Positions 1-6,743 of a DNA stretch of 7,239 nucleotides are shown here, in pieces (positions within the stretch are counted from its first letter, which is position 1; each line of letters opens with the position of its first letter). This stretch comes from Microbacteriaceae bacterium (lineage in GTDB: Bacteria; Actinomycetota; Actinomycetes; Actinomycetales; Microbacteriaceae), in assembly GCA_947453285.1 (NCBI GenBank), contig CANGGA010000052.1, forward strand, positions 1 through 7,239, given 5' to 3'. The notes beneath the pieces are model-generated. The model saw nothing but the letters and a program-made list of their open reading frames with translations. It made no database searches and was not told where the DNA came from. The translations under genes were made by a program, and so were the position numbers.

Positions 1-992
1 ACGTGCCGAAGCGTGGCATCGGCGACGCAAGCGAAACGGCAATCGCCGCCTTTGCAGAGCGCAACAAGATTTCGGTTCGTGAATCGCTTGCCTATTCGAA
101 AGATCTCGGTTTCGGCCCAAAGATTGCCGGAGCAATCAGCACGCTAAACACGATGCTCGAAGAGTTTGAAGTCAAGATGGCAACCGACACCGTCGATTCG
201 ATCTTGCGCGGGGTGCTCGAGCGAAGCGGCTTGCTCGAATCGCTTAAGAATTCGCGCGATCCACAAGACGAAGCTCGCGTCGAGAACCTCGAAGAATTGG
301 TTTCTGTCGCAAAAGAATTTCAGCGCAACAACCCAGAGGGTCGTTTGCCCGACTTCTTGAACGAAGTCGCACTGGTTGCCGCTGCCGACGACATCGACGA
401 CGAATCAGGAACCGTCTCGCTCATGACTTTGCACACAGCAAAGGGTCTCGAATATGACGCCGTCTTCTTGACCGGAGTCGAAGAGTCACTGTTGCCGCAC
501 AAAATGTCGTTCTTGGTGCCTGGTGGCACCGCAGAAGAACGCCGACTGTTCTATGTGGGCATCACTCGCGCAAAGAAGAAGTTGCACATCTCGCTCGCAA
601 TGCAGCGAACCACCTTTGGTGAATCAGAGAGCTCGGTGCCGAGCCGCTTCTTGGCCGAGATTCCAGAAAACCTAATCGACTGGCGCGAATCTGGCGCAAA
701 CCGCAACCTCGGTTCGAGTGGCTACACCGGTTCGATTGCCCGTTCGGCCGGCTATGAGGTTGGCGAACGCAAAGAGAAGCCACGCACCGAATGGAAGGGC
801 GCCATTAGCTCGGTTCGCGACAACGGCGACATGACCCTCGCGGTCGGCGACAAGATCGAGCACTCAGACTTCGGCCAGGGCAAGGTAATCGACGTCTCTG
901 GCGAACCGCCGAAGCAGACCGCTGAGGTCATCTTCGCCGGGGGAGCCAAGAAGCGCCTGCTCGTGCGAGTAGCACCAATCACGAAGCTCTAG
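1..992 (+). CDS. pcrA: ATP-dependent DNA helicase PcrA/UvrD1, C-terminal part (5' end outside window)
   Basis: Superfamily 1A 3'-5' DNA helicase that acts in nucleotide excision repair, in clearing stalled replication forks and RNA polymerase, and in recombination control. The visible 329 residues are roughly the last 40-45% of a protein usually 720-830 residues long. Numbering from the first complete-frame codon at base 3, residues 1-8 (VPKRGIGD, the first read as Val) match the conserved stretch in the 2B/2A region. Residues 141-153 (MTLHTAKGLEYDA) are motif V and 178-192 (EERRLFYVGITRAKK) motif VI, with the arginine that contacts ATP. Residues about 200-278 are a Ser/Gly-rich variable linker. 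Residues 279-326 (VGDKIEHSDFGQGKV and following) form the Tudor-like domain that binds RNA polymerase in PcrA proteins. The GTG at 3-5 is an internal valine, not a start. The gene ends with TAG at 990-992. UvrD1/PcrA is strongly supported; the N-terminal Walker A region cannot be seen. Confidence 0.96.
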   Translation, partial: VPKRGIGDASETAIAAFAERNKISVRESLAYSKDLGFGPKIAGAISTLNTMLEEFEVKMATDTVDSILRGVLERSGLLESLKNSRDPQDEARVENLEELVSVAKEFQRNNPEGRLPDFLNEVALVAAADDIDDESGTVSLMTLHTAKGLEYDAVFLTGVEESLLPHKMSFLVPGGTAEERRLFYVGITRAKKKLHISLAMQRTTFGESESSVPSRFLAEIPENLIDWRESGANRNLGSSGYTGSIARSAGYEVGERKEKPRTEWKGAISSVRDNGDMTLAVGDKIEHSDFGQGKVIDVSGEPPKQTAEVIFAGGAKKRLLVRVAPITKL

Positions 993-1025
993 AACTCGGC
1001 TGCAACCCTAGGCAAACGGCACGCC

Positions 1026-1045
1026 CAGCCTGCATCCGTGGGCTG
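1026..1045 (+). terminator. Weak hairpin downstream of pcrA, possible terminator
   Basis: CAGCCTGC (1026-1033) can pair with GTGGGCTG (1038-1045) around the loop ATCC, giving eight pairs, two of them G-U. It lies 34 bases after the pcrA stop. No T-run follows, so it is not a standard intrinsic terminator; it could be a 3'-end stabilising hairpin or part of a factor-dependent terminator. A stem of this size can arise by chance. Confidence 0.3.
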
Positions 1046-1071
1046 AATCGACCAATCGGCAGGTCTAAACT
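1043..1071 (+). promoter_or_regulatory. Candidate sucC promoter
   Basis: TAAACT at 1066-1071 fits the actinobacterial TAnnnT -10 pattern and matches four of six consensus positions. CTGAAT at 1043-1048 is a poor -35 (three of six) at 17 bases. Transcription would start near 1078, leaving about 29 bases before the sucC TTG. The 14-base dyad AACTT-GGAT-AAGTT (1068-1081) overlaps the -10 and the predicted start. A promoter is expected in this 114-base gap because it separates a repair gene from the TCA operon, but the motif itself is weak. Confidence 0.28.
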
Positions 1072-1106
1072 TGGATAAGTTGGCCGCAATTTGAACGGAA
1101 AATCAA

Positions 1107-2267
1107 TTGGATTTATTTGAGTATCAAGCGCGCGATATGTTCGAGCGCCACGGAGTTCCTGTGCTACAGGGACTCATCGCAGACACCCCAGAAGAAGCAG
1201 AGGCAGCAGCCGCCAAGATCGGCGGAGTCGTTGTAGTCAAGGCACAGGTTAAGACCGGTGGTCGAGGCAAAGCAGGCGGTGTGAAAGTTGCCAAGAGCCC
1301 AGAAGAGGCGAAAGAGGCAGCCGAGAAGATTCTCGGCCTAGACATCAAGGGCCACGTCGTAAAGCGCGTCATGATCGCCGAAGGTGCGAGCATCGACAAG
1401 GAGTTCTACTTCAGCGTTCTTCTCGACAGATCAAACCGCACCTTCTTGTCTCTTTGCAGCGTTGAGGGCGGAATGGAAATCGAGCAGCTTGCCGAAGAGC
1501 GCCCAGAGGCACTTGCCAAGATTGCGGTTGATGCAGTTCGTGGCATTGACAAAGCAAAGGCAATCGAAATCGCAAAGGCCGGTGGCTTCGGCGACGACCT
1601 AGTCGACAAGGTTGCAGACGTATTCGTAACTCTCTACAAGGTGTTCGTTGAAGAAGACGCGACTCTCGTTGAGGTAAACCCGCTCGTGCTCACCACAGAC
1701 GGCAAGATTCTTGCTCTCGATGGCAAGGTTTCGCTAGACGACAACGCAGAGTTTAGGCACAACGACCGCCACGACCTTCAGCGCGACGACCTAGACCCGC
1801 TAGAGGCCAAGGCCAAGGCCATGGACCTCAACTACGTGAAGCTAGACGGCGAAGTTGGAATCATCGGCAACGGTGCTGGTCTAGTTATGTCGACCCTCGA
1901 CGTGGTTGCATACGCAGGCGAGAAGCACGGCGGCGTTCGCCCGGCAAACTTCTTAGACATCGGTGGTGGCGCCTCTGCTGAGGTTATGGCCGCTGGTCTA
2001 GACGTAATTCTTGGAGACCCACAGGTGAAAAGCGTTTTCGTAAACGTCTTCGGTGGCATCACCGCCTGTGACGCAGTTGCAAACGGAATTGTTGGAGCGC
2101 TAAACACCCTCGGTGCAACCGCGACCAAGCCACTTGTTGTGCGCCTTGACGGCAACAACGTAAACGAGGGTCGCCGCATCCTTGCCGAATATGGCCACCC
2201 GCTGGTGACCGTTGTCGAGACCATGGATGAAGCTGCCGACAAGGCCGCCGAGTTGGCAAACAAGTAA
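1107..2267 (+). CDS. sucC: Succinyl-CoA synthetase (ADP-forming), beta subunit
   Basis: Beta subunit of the cytoplasmic TCA enzyme that converts succinyl-CoA, ADP (or GDP) and phosphate to succinate, CoA and ATP (GTP), working with SucD. Its 386 residues compare with 388 in E. coli. An ATP-grasp nucleotide-binding domain covers about residues 1-235, with the opening MDLFEYQARD and the glycine-rich loop GGRGKAGG at 51-58. N191 (in EVNP) and D205 (in LDGK) align with the E. coli Mg2+ ligands N199 and D213. The C-terminal ligase domain follows, with LDIGGGAS at 283-290 and NVFGGITACD at 313-322, the loop and helix that approach the phosphohistidine. The start is TTG: the frame closes with TGA at 1092-1094 and there is no other start codon between, and the N-terminus fits the family. 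Only a weak GGA (1097-1099) precedes it. sucD follows after 18 bases. Which nucleotide it prefers cannot be told from the sequence. Confidence 0.98.
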   Translation: MDLFEYQARDMFERHGVPVLQGLIADTPEEAEAAAAKIGGVVVVKAQVKTGGRGKAGGVKVAKSPEEAKEAAEKILGLDIKGHVVKRVMIAEGASIDKEFYFSVLLDRSNRTFLSLCSVEGGMEIEQLAEERPEALAKIAVDAVRGIDKAKAIEIAKAGGFGDDLVDKVADVFVTLYKVFVEEDATLVEVNPLVLTTDGKILALDGKVSLDDNAEFRHNDRHDLQRDDLDPLEAKAKAMDLNYVKLDGEVGIIGNGAGLVMSTLDVVAYAGEKHGGVRPANFLDIGGGASAEVMAAGLDVILGDPQVKSVFVNVFGGITACDAVANGIVGALNTLGATATKPLVVRLDGNNVNEGRRILAEYGHPLVTVVETMDEAADKAAELANK

Positions 2268-2285
2268 GCGAGAGACAAAAACAAA

Positions 2286-3173
2286 ATGGCTATTTTTCTA
2301 AACGAAAACTCTCGAATCATCGTTCAGGGTATGACCGGTAGCGAGGGCATGAAGCACACCGCTCGCATGCTTAAGGGCGGTTCAAACATCGTTGGTGGCG
2401 TGAACCCACGAAAGGCCGGCGAGACCGTTGAGATCGACGGAACCTCGTTGCCAGTGTTCGGCACCGTTGCCGAGGCAATGGCAGCAACCGACGCAAACGT
2501 CAGCGTGATTTTTGTGCCACCTGCATTCGCAAAGGCAGCAATCGTTGAGGCAATCGACGCAGAGATCGCGCTCGCGGTTGCAATCACCGAAGGCATTCCG
2601 GTGCACGACTCGGCTTCGGCTTGGGCATACAACGTTGCCAAGGGGCAGAAGACTCGCCTGATTGGCCCAAACTGCCCAGGCATCATCAGCCCAGGAAAAT
2701 CGAACGCGGGAATCACCCCTAGCGACATCACCGGCCCAGGCCCAATCGGTTTGGTTTCGAAGTCAGGAACCCTGACCTACCAAATGATGTTTGAGCTTCG
2801 CGACATTGGAATGTCGACAGCTATCGGTATTGGTGGAGACCCGGTTATCGGAACCACTCACATCGACGCACTTGCTGCTTTCGAAGCAGACCCAGAGACC
2901 AAGGCAATCGTTCTTATCGGTGAGATCGGTGGCGACTCTGAAGAGAAGGCCGCCGACTACATCAAGAAGCACGTCACCAAGCCAGTGGTTGCTTATGTTG
3001 CGGGCTTCACCGCTCCAGAGGGCAAGACCATGGGTCACGCAGGTGCAATCGTTTCTGGCTCAGCCGGAACCGCACAGGCAAAGAAAGAGGCATTCGAGGC
3101 TGCCGGCGTAAAGGTCGGCAAGACTCCTAGCGAGACCGCCGCGCTTATGCGTGAGGTTTACAAGAACCTCTAA
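2286..3173 (+). CDS. sucD: Succinyl-CoA synthetase, alpha subunit
   Basis: Alpha subunit of succinyl-CoA synthetase; it binds CoA and carries the histidine that is phosphorylated during catalysis. Its 295 residues are close to the family norm of about 290. The N-terminal Rossmann-type CoA-binding domain starts with IIVQGMTGSEGMKHT (11-25) and GGVNPRKAG (37-45). GPNCPG (127-132) is the conserved cysteine-containing loop. GEIGG (212-216) contains E213, equivalent to the E. coli glutamate (E208) that holds the active-site histidine. GHAGAIVSG (250-258) carries H251, equivalent to the phosphorylated H246. The ATG at 2286 is preceded by a modest purine-rich GAGAG (2270-2274), about 11 bases away, and sits 18 bases after the sucC stop, so the two are almost certainly co-transcribed to give a 1:1 complex. 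Nothing is truncated or missing. Confidence 0.98.
   Translation: MAIFLNENSRIIVQGMTGSEGMKHTARMLKGGSNIVGGVNPRKAGETVEIDGTSLPVFGTVAEAMAATDANVSVIFVPPAFAKAAIVEAIDAEIALAVAITEGIPVHDSASAWAYNVAKGQKTRLIGPNCPGIISPGKSNAGITPSDITGPGPIGLVSKSGTLTYQMMFELRDIGMSTAIGIGGDPVIGTTHIDALAAFEADPETKAIVLIGEIGGDSEEKAADYIKKHVTKPVVAYVAGFTAPEGKTMGHAGAIVSGSAGTAQAKKEAFEAAGVKVGKTPSETAALMREVYKNL
3153..3170 (+). other. Short mRNA hairpin at the 3' end of sucD
   Basis: GAGGTT (3153-3158) is perfectly complementary to AACCTC (3165-3170) with loop TACAAG. The stem ends immediately before the sucD TAA and 11 bases before the perM TTG start. There is no T-run, so it is not an intrinsic terminator. It might mark an RNA processing or attenuation point between abundant SucCD and a low-abundance membrane protein, but six-pair stems are common by chance and these bases also encode protein. 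Confidence 0.2.
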
Positions 3174-3181
3174 GCCACACC

Positions 3182-4444
3182 TTGAACCGTCGGCTGACTC
3201 TCGCGATAGGTGCCGTTCAGGCCCTGATCACTGTTGTGATCGGGCTTGGCGCGCTCGCGGTTTCGCTTTCGGTTCTTTGGCTTTTTGAGAATGACCCGCA
3301 GACTCACTACGTCGTTGCTTTTCGCACGGCGAGTGACATCTGGTTGTTGGCTCAGGGCGTCAGTCTCAATGTTGCCGCCGGTGAATTTCTCGGGCTTGGC
3401 GTAGCCGCCTTTGCAGTCTCGCTGATTCCACTTGGCTACAGCATTTTTCTCGGATGGCTTGCCTGGCGAGTTGGCCGCCGTTTTTCTGGAGCACCAGAAA
3501 TGTGGCCAGCCTGGCTGGGTTCTATTGCCGCCTATGCTGTGCTGAACTTTTTTGTTGTTCGCGGTGCAGATTTCAAGTTGGTCGGCCCGAACCAAATCAT
3601 GGGAATGATTTTTCCGGTTTTGTTTTTTGCTGTCTTTATGATTGCTGGCTCTGTCATCGGTGAACCAAAGCCGGTCTATGGAGTGCCGAAAGGTGTTCAG
3701 GCGGCCGAGCGAGCTTCGATTCGCGATGCGTTCTCGAAAACCTTTGCGGCTTTGCCTTGGGTGATTCGCAGCGTGTGGTCACCGGCGCTTCGCGCAGGCA
3801 CGGCAGTGGTTGTCGGCCTTCTTGCAATTTCGGCAGCTGGCATTGCTTTGCTTTTGGCATTCAACTGGATCAGCATCATTACTTTCTATGAGAGCGTGCA
3901 CTCGACTGGGCTCGGTGGTTTTGCAATCACGTCTGCGCAAATTGCACTTCTGCCCAACTTTGTGATCTATGGCGCGAGTTGGCTAACCGGTGCCGGCTTC
4001 TCGATTGGTGCCGGTTCGCTAATTTCGCCTCTAGGTTCTGCCGCCGGGCCACTGCCGGCAATTCCGGCGCTAGCGATTTTGCCGCAGGGCACGCTCGGCT
4101 TTGGAATGGTTGCCATTGTTGTTCCGCTGGTGGTTGCGTTCATGGCAACCCTTGCAATCAAGAAGCACGCCGACCGCGTGCGCTTCGAGTTTGCGACTCC
4201 GATCGCCTCGGCTCTAGCCCTCGGACTTTCGATTGCTTTCGTGAGTGCCTGCGAAATGGCATTGCTCGGGTGGCTGGCAAGCGGCGGTTTCGGCCCAGGT
4301 CGCTTTACCACCAACGGAATCAACCCGCTTATTTTGTTCGCTGTCGTCTTCGTTGAAGTCGCAGTCGTCTCGGTCTTGGCTTCGTTCGTCTCGGCTCGAC
4401 CAGATCGACCAGACCACCCGTTGCTCGCCGCTAAGCGCGATTAG
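3182..4444 (+). CDS. perM: DUF6350 / PerM-family polytopic membrane protein (cell-division associated)
   Basis: Integral membrane protein of 420 residues with about eight or nine hydrophobic segments, roughly at 7-34, 68-92, 107-125, 138-159, 204-229, 246-268, 302-326, 340-366 and 378-404. A polar cytoplasmic-type loop lies at 160-200 and a short basic/acidic tail at 405-420. The best family signature is residues 257-301: a Pro-Asn pair (258-259), W267, then GAGFSIGAGS, ISPLG and GPLPAIPAL. This matches my recollection of actinobacterial DUF6350 proteins, as does the position between sucD and purN. M. tuberculosis PerM (Rv0955) is in this family and is linked to cell division, through FtsB, and to persistence; the biochemical activity is unknown. 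The start is TTG, 8 bases after sucD; the frame closes with TGA at 3152-3154 and no other start codon lies between. The next in-frame start (GTG, 3236) would cut into the first membrane segment. No clear Shine-Dalgarno is seen, suggesting low or sucD-coupled translation. Family assignment is fairly secure; function in this organism is inferred. Confidence 0.87.
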   Translation: MNRRLTLAIGAVQALITVVIGLGALAVSLSVLWLFENDPQTHYVVAFRTASDIWLLAQGVSLNVAAGEFLGLGVAAFAVSLIPLGYSIFLGWLAWRVGRRFSGAPEMWPAWLGSIAAYAVLNFFVVRGADFKLVGPNQIMGMIFPVLFFAVFMIAGSVIGEPKPVYGVPKGVQAAERASIRDAFSKTFAALPWVIRSVWSPALRAGTAVVVGLLAISAAGIALLLAFNWISIITFYESVHSTGLGGFAITSAQIALLPNFVIYGASWLTGAGFSIGAGSLISPLGSAAGPLPAIPALAILPQGTLGFGMVAIVVPLVVAFMATLAIKKHADRVRFEFATPIASALALGLSIAFVSACEMALLGWLASGGFGPGRFTTNGINPLILFAVVFVEVAVVSVLASFVSARPDRPDHPLLAAKRD

Positions 4445-4461
4445 TCGCCTGCCCGCGAAAG

Positions 4462-4467
4462 TAAAAT
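4462..4467 (+). promoter_or_regulatory. -10 element of a predicted leaderless purN promoter
   Basis: TAAAAT matches five of six -10 consensus positions and lies exactly at -12 to -7 relative to the purN GTG (4474), with the six bases AGAACA between. In actinobacteria this spacing is typical of leaderless transcripts, in which the start codon is the mRNA 5' end. No Shine-Dalgarno precedes purN, which agrees. No good -35 is visible (the 4439-4446 region is unconvincing), as is common for actinobacterial promoters. It would give purN-purH transcription independent of sucCD-perM. Confidence 0.6.
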
Positions 4468-4473
4468 AGAACA

Positions 4474-5061
4474 GTGTTGTCGGTCGTAGTGCTCATCTCT
4501 GGCGCGGGTTCAAACCTGCGGGCGCTTCTAGACGCCGCGAATAACCCACTATTCGGAGCCCGAGTGCTTGCCGTTGGTTCAGACAACCCGGCCGATGGCC
4601 TAGCCCACGCAGACCTCTATGGCATTCCAACCTTCGTGGTTTCGCCGCAGAACTTTGAAAGCCGTGAGGCCTGGGCAGACGTGCTGCTCGAGAACATCAA
4701 CTTCTTCAAACCAGATCTCGTGGTGCTTGCCGGCTTTATGAAGATTTTGCCGCCAAACTTTGTACGCGCTCTGACTCCGAACCTAATTAACACTCACCCT
4801 TCGCTATTGCCAAACTTTCCGGGGGCACACGCGGTTCGCGACGCACTAGCAGCTGGTGCCACCATGACCGGGGTGACGATTCATGTAGTCGACGAAGGTG
4901 TCGACACGGGGCCACAAATTGCCCAACGCGAAGTTGCAATTCAGCCAGGCGACAGCGAGGGCGATTTGCACGAACGCATCAAGATTGTCGAGCGCGAATT
5001 GCTCGTCGAAACCGTCAAGGCATTCGCCGACAAGAAACGAGAAGCTAATGGCAGCCGTTAA
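4474..5061 (+). CDS. purN: Phosphoribosylglycinamide formyltransferase (10-formyl-THF dependent)
   Basis: Cytoplasmic GAR transformylase, third step of de novo purine synthesis: transfers the formyl group of 10-formyltetrahydrofolate to glycinamide ribonucleotide to give FGAR. It has 195 residues, against 212 in E. coli. The phosphate-binding loop SGAGSNLRALL is at residues 9-19. The catalytic triad is intact and falls at the same numbers as in E. coli: N106 and H108 in INTHPSLLPNFPG, and D144 in DEGVDTGP. The folate-site region AGFMKILPP (86-94) is also present. The GTG start at 4474 places the first beta strand (SVVVLISG) directly at the N-terminus as in homologues; TTG at 4477 is a possible but less likely alternative. 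The gene begins 29 bases after perM and its last 14 bases overlap purH, so purN and purH are an operon with probable translational coupling. The product is the folate-dependent type, not the formate/ATP-dependent PurT. Confidence 0.97.
   Translation: MLSVVVLISGAGSNLRALLDAANNPLFGARVLAVGSDNPADGLAHADLYGIPTFVVSPQNFESREAWADVLLENINFFKPDLVVLAGFMKILPPNFVRALTPNLINTHPSLLPNFPGAHAVRDALAAGATMTGVTIHVVDEGVDTGPQIAQREVAIQPGDSEGDLHERIKIVERELLVETVKAFADKKREANGSR
5039..5044 (+). promoter_or_regulatory. Possible purH ribosome-binding site inside purN
   Basis: GAGAAG, part of a longer purine-rich stretch from about 5031, lies just upstream of the purH ATG at 5048. The three-base spacing is short, so the effective contact may be further upstream (AAGAAACG, about 5032-5039). 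It supports the ATG at 5048 over the upstream in-frame GTG at 4898, and ribosomes finishing purN could also restart here. Confidence 0.4.
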
Positions 5062-6694
5062 CCCGCACACACCAGCCGACTACCGGCACTTCGATCGCAT
5101 TCAGATCAAGCGCGCTCTGATTTCTGTTTCAGACAAAACCGGATTGCTAGATCTCGCCCGTGCGCTTGCGGCCGAAGGCGTAGAGATTGTTTCAACCGGT
5201 TCGACGGCTAAGACCATCGCCGATGCCGGCATCGATGTTGTCGAAGTTTCGCAGGTGACCGGGTTTCCTGAGTCGCTAGATGGTCGCGTAAAGACTTTGC
5301 ACCCGAGCATTCACGCCGGGCTGCTTGCAGACATGCGTTTGATTGCACACGAGGGTCAACTCGACGCACTCAAGGTCAAGCCATTTCAACTCGTAGTCGT
5401 CAACCTCTATCCGTTTGTGCAGACCGTGCAGTCTGGCGCAAAGGGCGACGCCGTGGTCGACCAGATCGATATCGGTGGGCCGGCAATGGTTCGCGCTTCG
5501 GCCAAGAACCACGCGAACGTTGCGATCGTCACCGACCCTGCTCGCTTTGGCGAGATCATTGCGGCCCTTGCCACCGGCGGAACCACGCTTTCGCAGCGCC
5601 GCGCGCTTGCGCTTGCTGCCTTCTCGCACACCGCAAAATATGACACCGCGGTTGCAAACTGGTTTGCGGCCGAACTCGAGGCAGAGTGGCGCAAGGGCGC
5701 AGACCAGACGGTCGACAACTCAAGCAAGAATCCTGGCTTCGGCAGCACCTTTGAGATCAAGGGTGAGCTCAGCTCAGTGCTTCGCTATGGAGAGAACTCT
5801 CACCAGGCTGCAGCGCTATACCGTGCCGCCAATGACTCGATGGGAATCGCTCAGGCTCGCCAACTCGGCGGCAAAGACATGTCTTATAACAACTTCGTCG
5901 ATGCAGACGCAGCGCTTCGCGCGGCCTATGATTTTGGCGAGCCGGCGGTTGCCATCATCAAACATGCGAACCCTTGTGGCATCGCAGTTGGCGACCCAAA
6001 CTCTAGCGACCCAATTGCAGACGCCCACGCGAAGGCACACATGTGCGACTCGATGTCGGCATTCGGTGGAGTGATTGCCGCCAACCGAATTGTTACTGTC
6101 GAAATGGCAAAGCAGATTTCACCAATCTTCACCGAGGTGATTGTTGCACCAGGTTATGAAATCGAAGCGCTGCAAATTCTCTTGAAGAAATCTGACTTGC
6201 GCATTCTCGAATTGCCAGCGTCATATGCCCGCGACAAATATGAATATCGTCAAATCTCTGGTGGAATCTTGGTTCAAGAGACAGACGAGTTCAGCAACTT
6301 CAACACCCTCGGCTGGAAGCTGGTTTCGGGCAAGAAGGCTGACCCAGAAACCATGCGCGATCTCGAGTTCGCCTGGCGTGCCTGCCGCTCGGTTAAGTCG
6401 AACGGAATCTTGCTGGCCAAAGATGGCGCATCGGTTGGTGTTGGCATGGGCCAGGTTAACCGCGTTGACTCTTGCAAGCTCGCAATCACTCGGGCCGAGT
6501 CTCGCTCGCGCGAATCGGTCGCCGCATCAGACGCATTCTTTCCTTTCGCAGATGGTCTTCAGGTGCTCATAGATGGCGGCGTAAAGGCAGTGGTTCAGCC
6601 CGGTGGCTCAAAGCGCGACGCAGAGGTTATCGCCGCTGCCGAAGAGGCCGGAATCACCATGTATTTCACTGGCGAGCGCCACTTCTTTCACTAG
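5048..6694 (+). CDS. purH: Bifunctional AICAR formyltransferase / IMP cyclohydrolase
   Basis: Carries out the last two steps of de novo purine synthesis: AICAR plus 10-formyl-THF gives FAICAR, which is cyclised to IMP. From the ATG at 5048 it has 548 residues, against 529 in E. coli. The N-terminal IMP cyclohydrolase (MGS-like) domain spans about 20-150, opening with KRALISVSDKTG and including STGSTAK (49-55), DGRVKTLHP (78-86), VVNLYPF (117-123) and DIGGPAMVRASAKNH (141-155). The AICAR transformylase domain follows, with LRYGENSHQ (245-253), the catalytic Lys-His pair K305-H306 in IIKHANPCG, SAFGG (337-341), SDAFFPF (494-500), QPGGSKRD (517-524) and the terminal ERHFFH. The frame stays open back to a GTG at 4898, but those 50 extra codons lie inside purN, look unlike PurH and lack a ribosome site, so ATG 5048 is chosen. 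The first 18 or so residues are a polar extension. The gene is co-transcribed with purN. Confidence 0.97.
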   Translation: MAAVNPHTPADYRHFDRIQIKRALISVSDKTGLLDLARALAAEGVEIVSTGSTAKTIADAGIDVVEVSQVTGFPESLDGRVKTLHPSIHAGLLADMRLIAHEGQLDALKVKPFQLVVVNLYPFVQTVQSGAKGDAVVDQIDIGGPAMVRASAKNHANVAIVTDPARFGEIIAALATGGTTLSQRRALALAAFSHTAKYDTAVANWFAAELEAEWRKGADQTVDNSSKNPGFGSTFEIKGELSSVLRYGENSHQAAALYRAANDSMGIAQARQLGGKDMSYNNFVDADAALRAAYDFGEPAVAIIKHANPCGIAVGDPNSSDPIADAHAKAHMCDSMSAFGGVIAANRIVTVEMAKQISPIFTEVIVAPGYEIEALQILLKKSDLRILELPASYARDKYEYRQISGGILVQETDEFSNFNTLGWKLVSGKKADPETMRDLEFAWRACRSVKSNGILLAKDGASVGVGMGQVNRVDSCKLAITRAESRSRESVAASDAFFPFADGLQVLIDGGVKAVVQPGGSKRDAEVIAAAEEAGITMYFTGERHFFH

Positions 6695-6712
6695 AAACAA
6701 GCCCCGCCCAAA

Positions 6713-6743
6713 TTGCTGGCAGGCGCAAAACCTCGCATAGACT
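6713..6743 (+). promoter_or_regulatory. Candidate promoter upstream of the ABC exporter
   Basis: TAGACT (6738-6743) fits the TAnnnT -10 pattern, and TTGCTG (6713-6718) offers a TTG-type -35 at a long 19-base spacing. Transcription would start near 6750, leaving about 48 bases before the GTG at 6798. A second, weaker -10-like AATAAC is at 6765-6770. A promoter is likely in this 103-base gap, but the choice between these elements is uncertain. Confidence 0.28.

Noticed and set aside
3..5. GTG as a start codon for the helicase fragment
   Set aside because: It is the valine of the conserved VPKRGIGD segment in the middle of PcrA; the gene is simply cut by the window edge.
1095..1106. Leaderless start for sucC
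   Set aside because: The -12 to -7 bases before the TTG (ACGGAA) do not fit TAnnnT, unlike the situation at purN.
1832..2320. 162-codon open frame on the minus strand opposite the end of sucC and the start of sucD
   Set aside because: It is antisense to two strongly identified genes, spans their junction, has no recognisable domain and is rich in Ser/Ala/Pro/Thr as expected of a shadow frame.
4898..5047. N-terminal extension of purH from GTG 4898
   Set aside because: It overlaps purN, does not resemble PurH, and the ATG at 5048 gives the normal family length and a better upstream sequence.
5415..6074. 219-codon open frame on the plus strand inside purH in another frame
   Set aside because: It is Arg/Ser/Thr/Leu-rich with no family resemblance and is fully covered by the catalytic domains of purH; a codon-bias shadow.
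6701..6726. GC-rich stretch after purH as an intrinsic terminator
   Set aside because: Only CGCC (6705-6708) with GGCG (6722-6725) pairs cleanly, the loop is long and no T-run follows.
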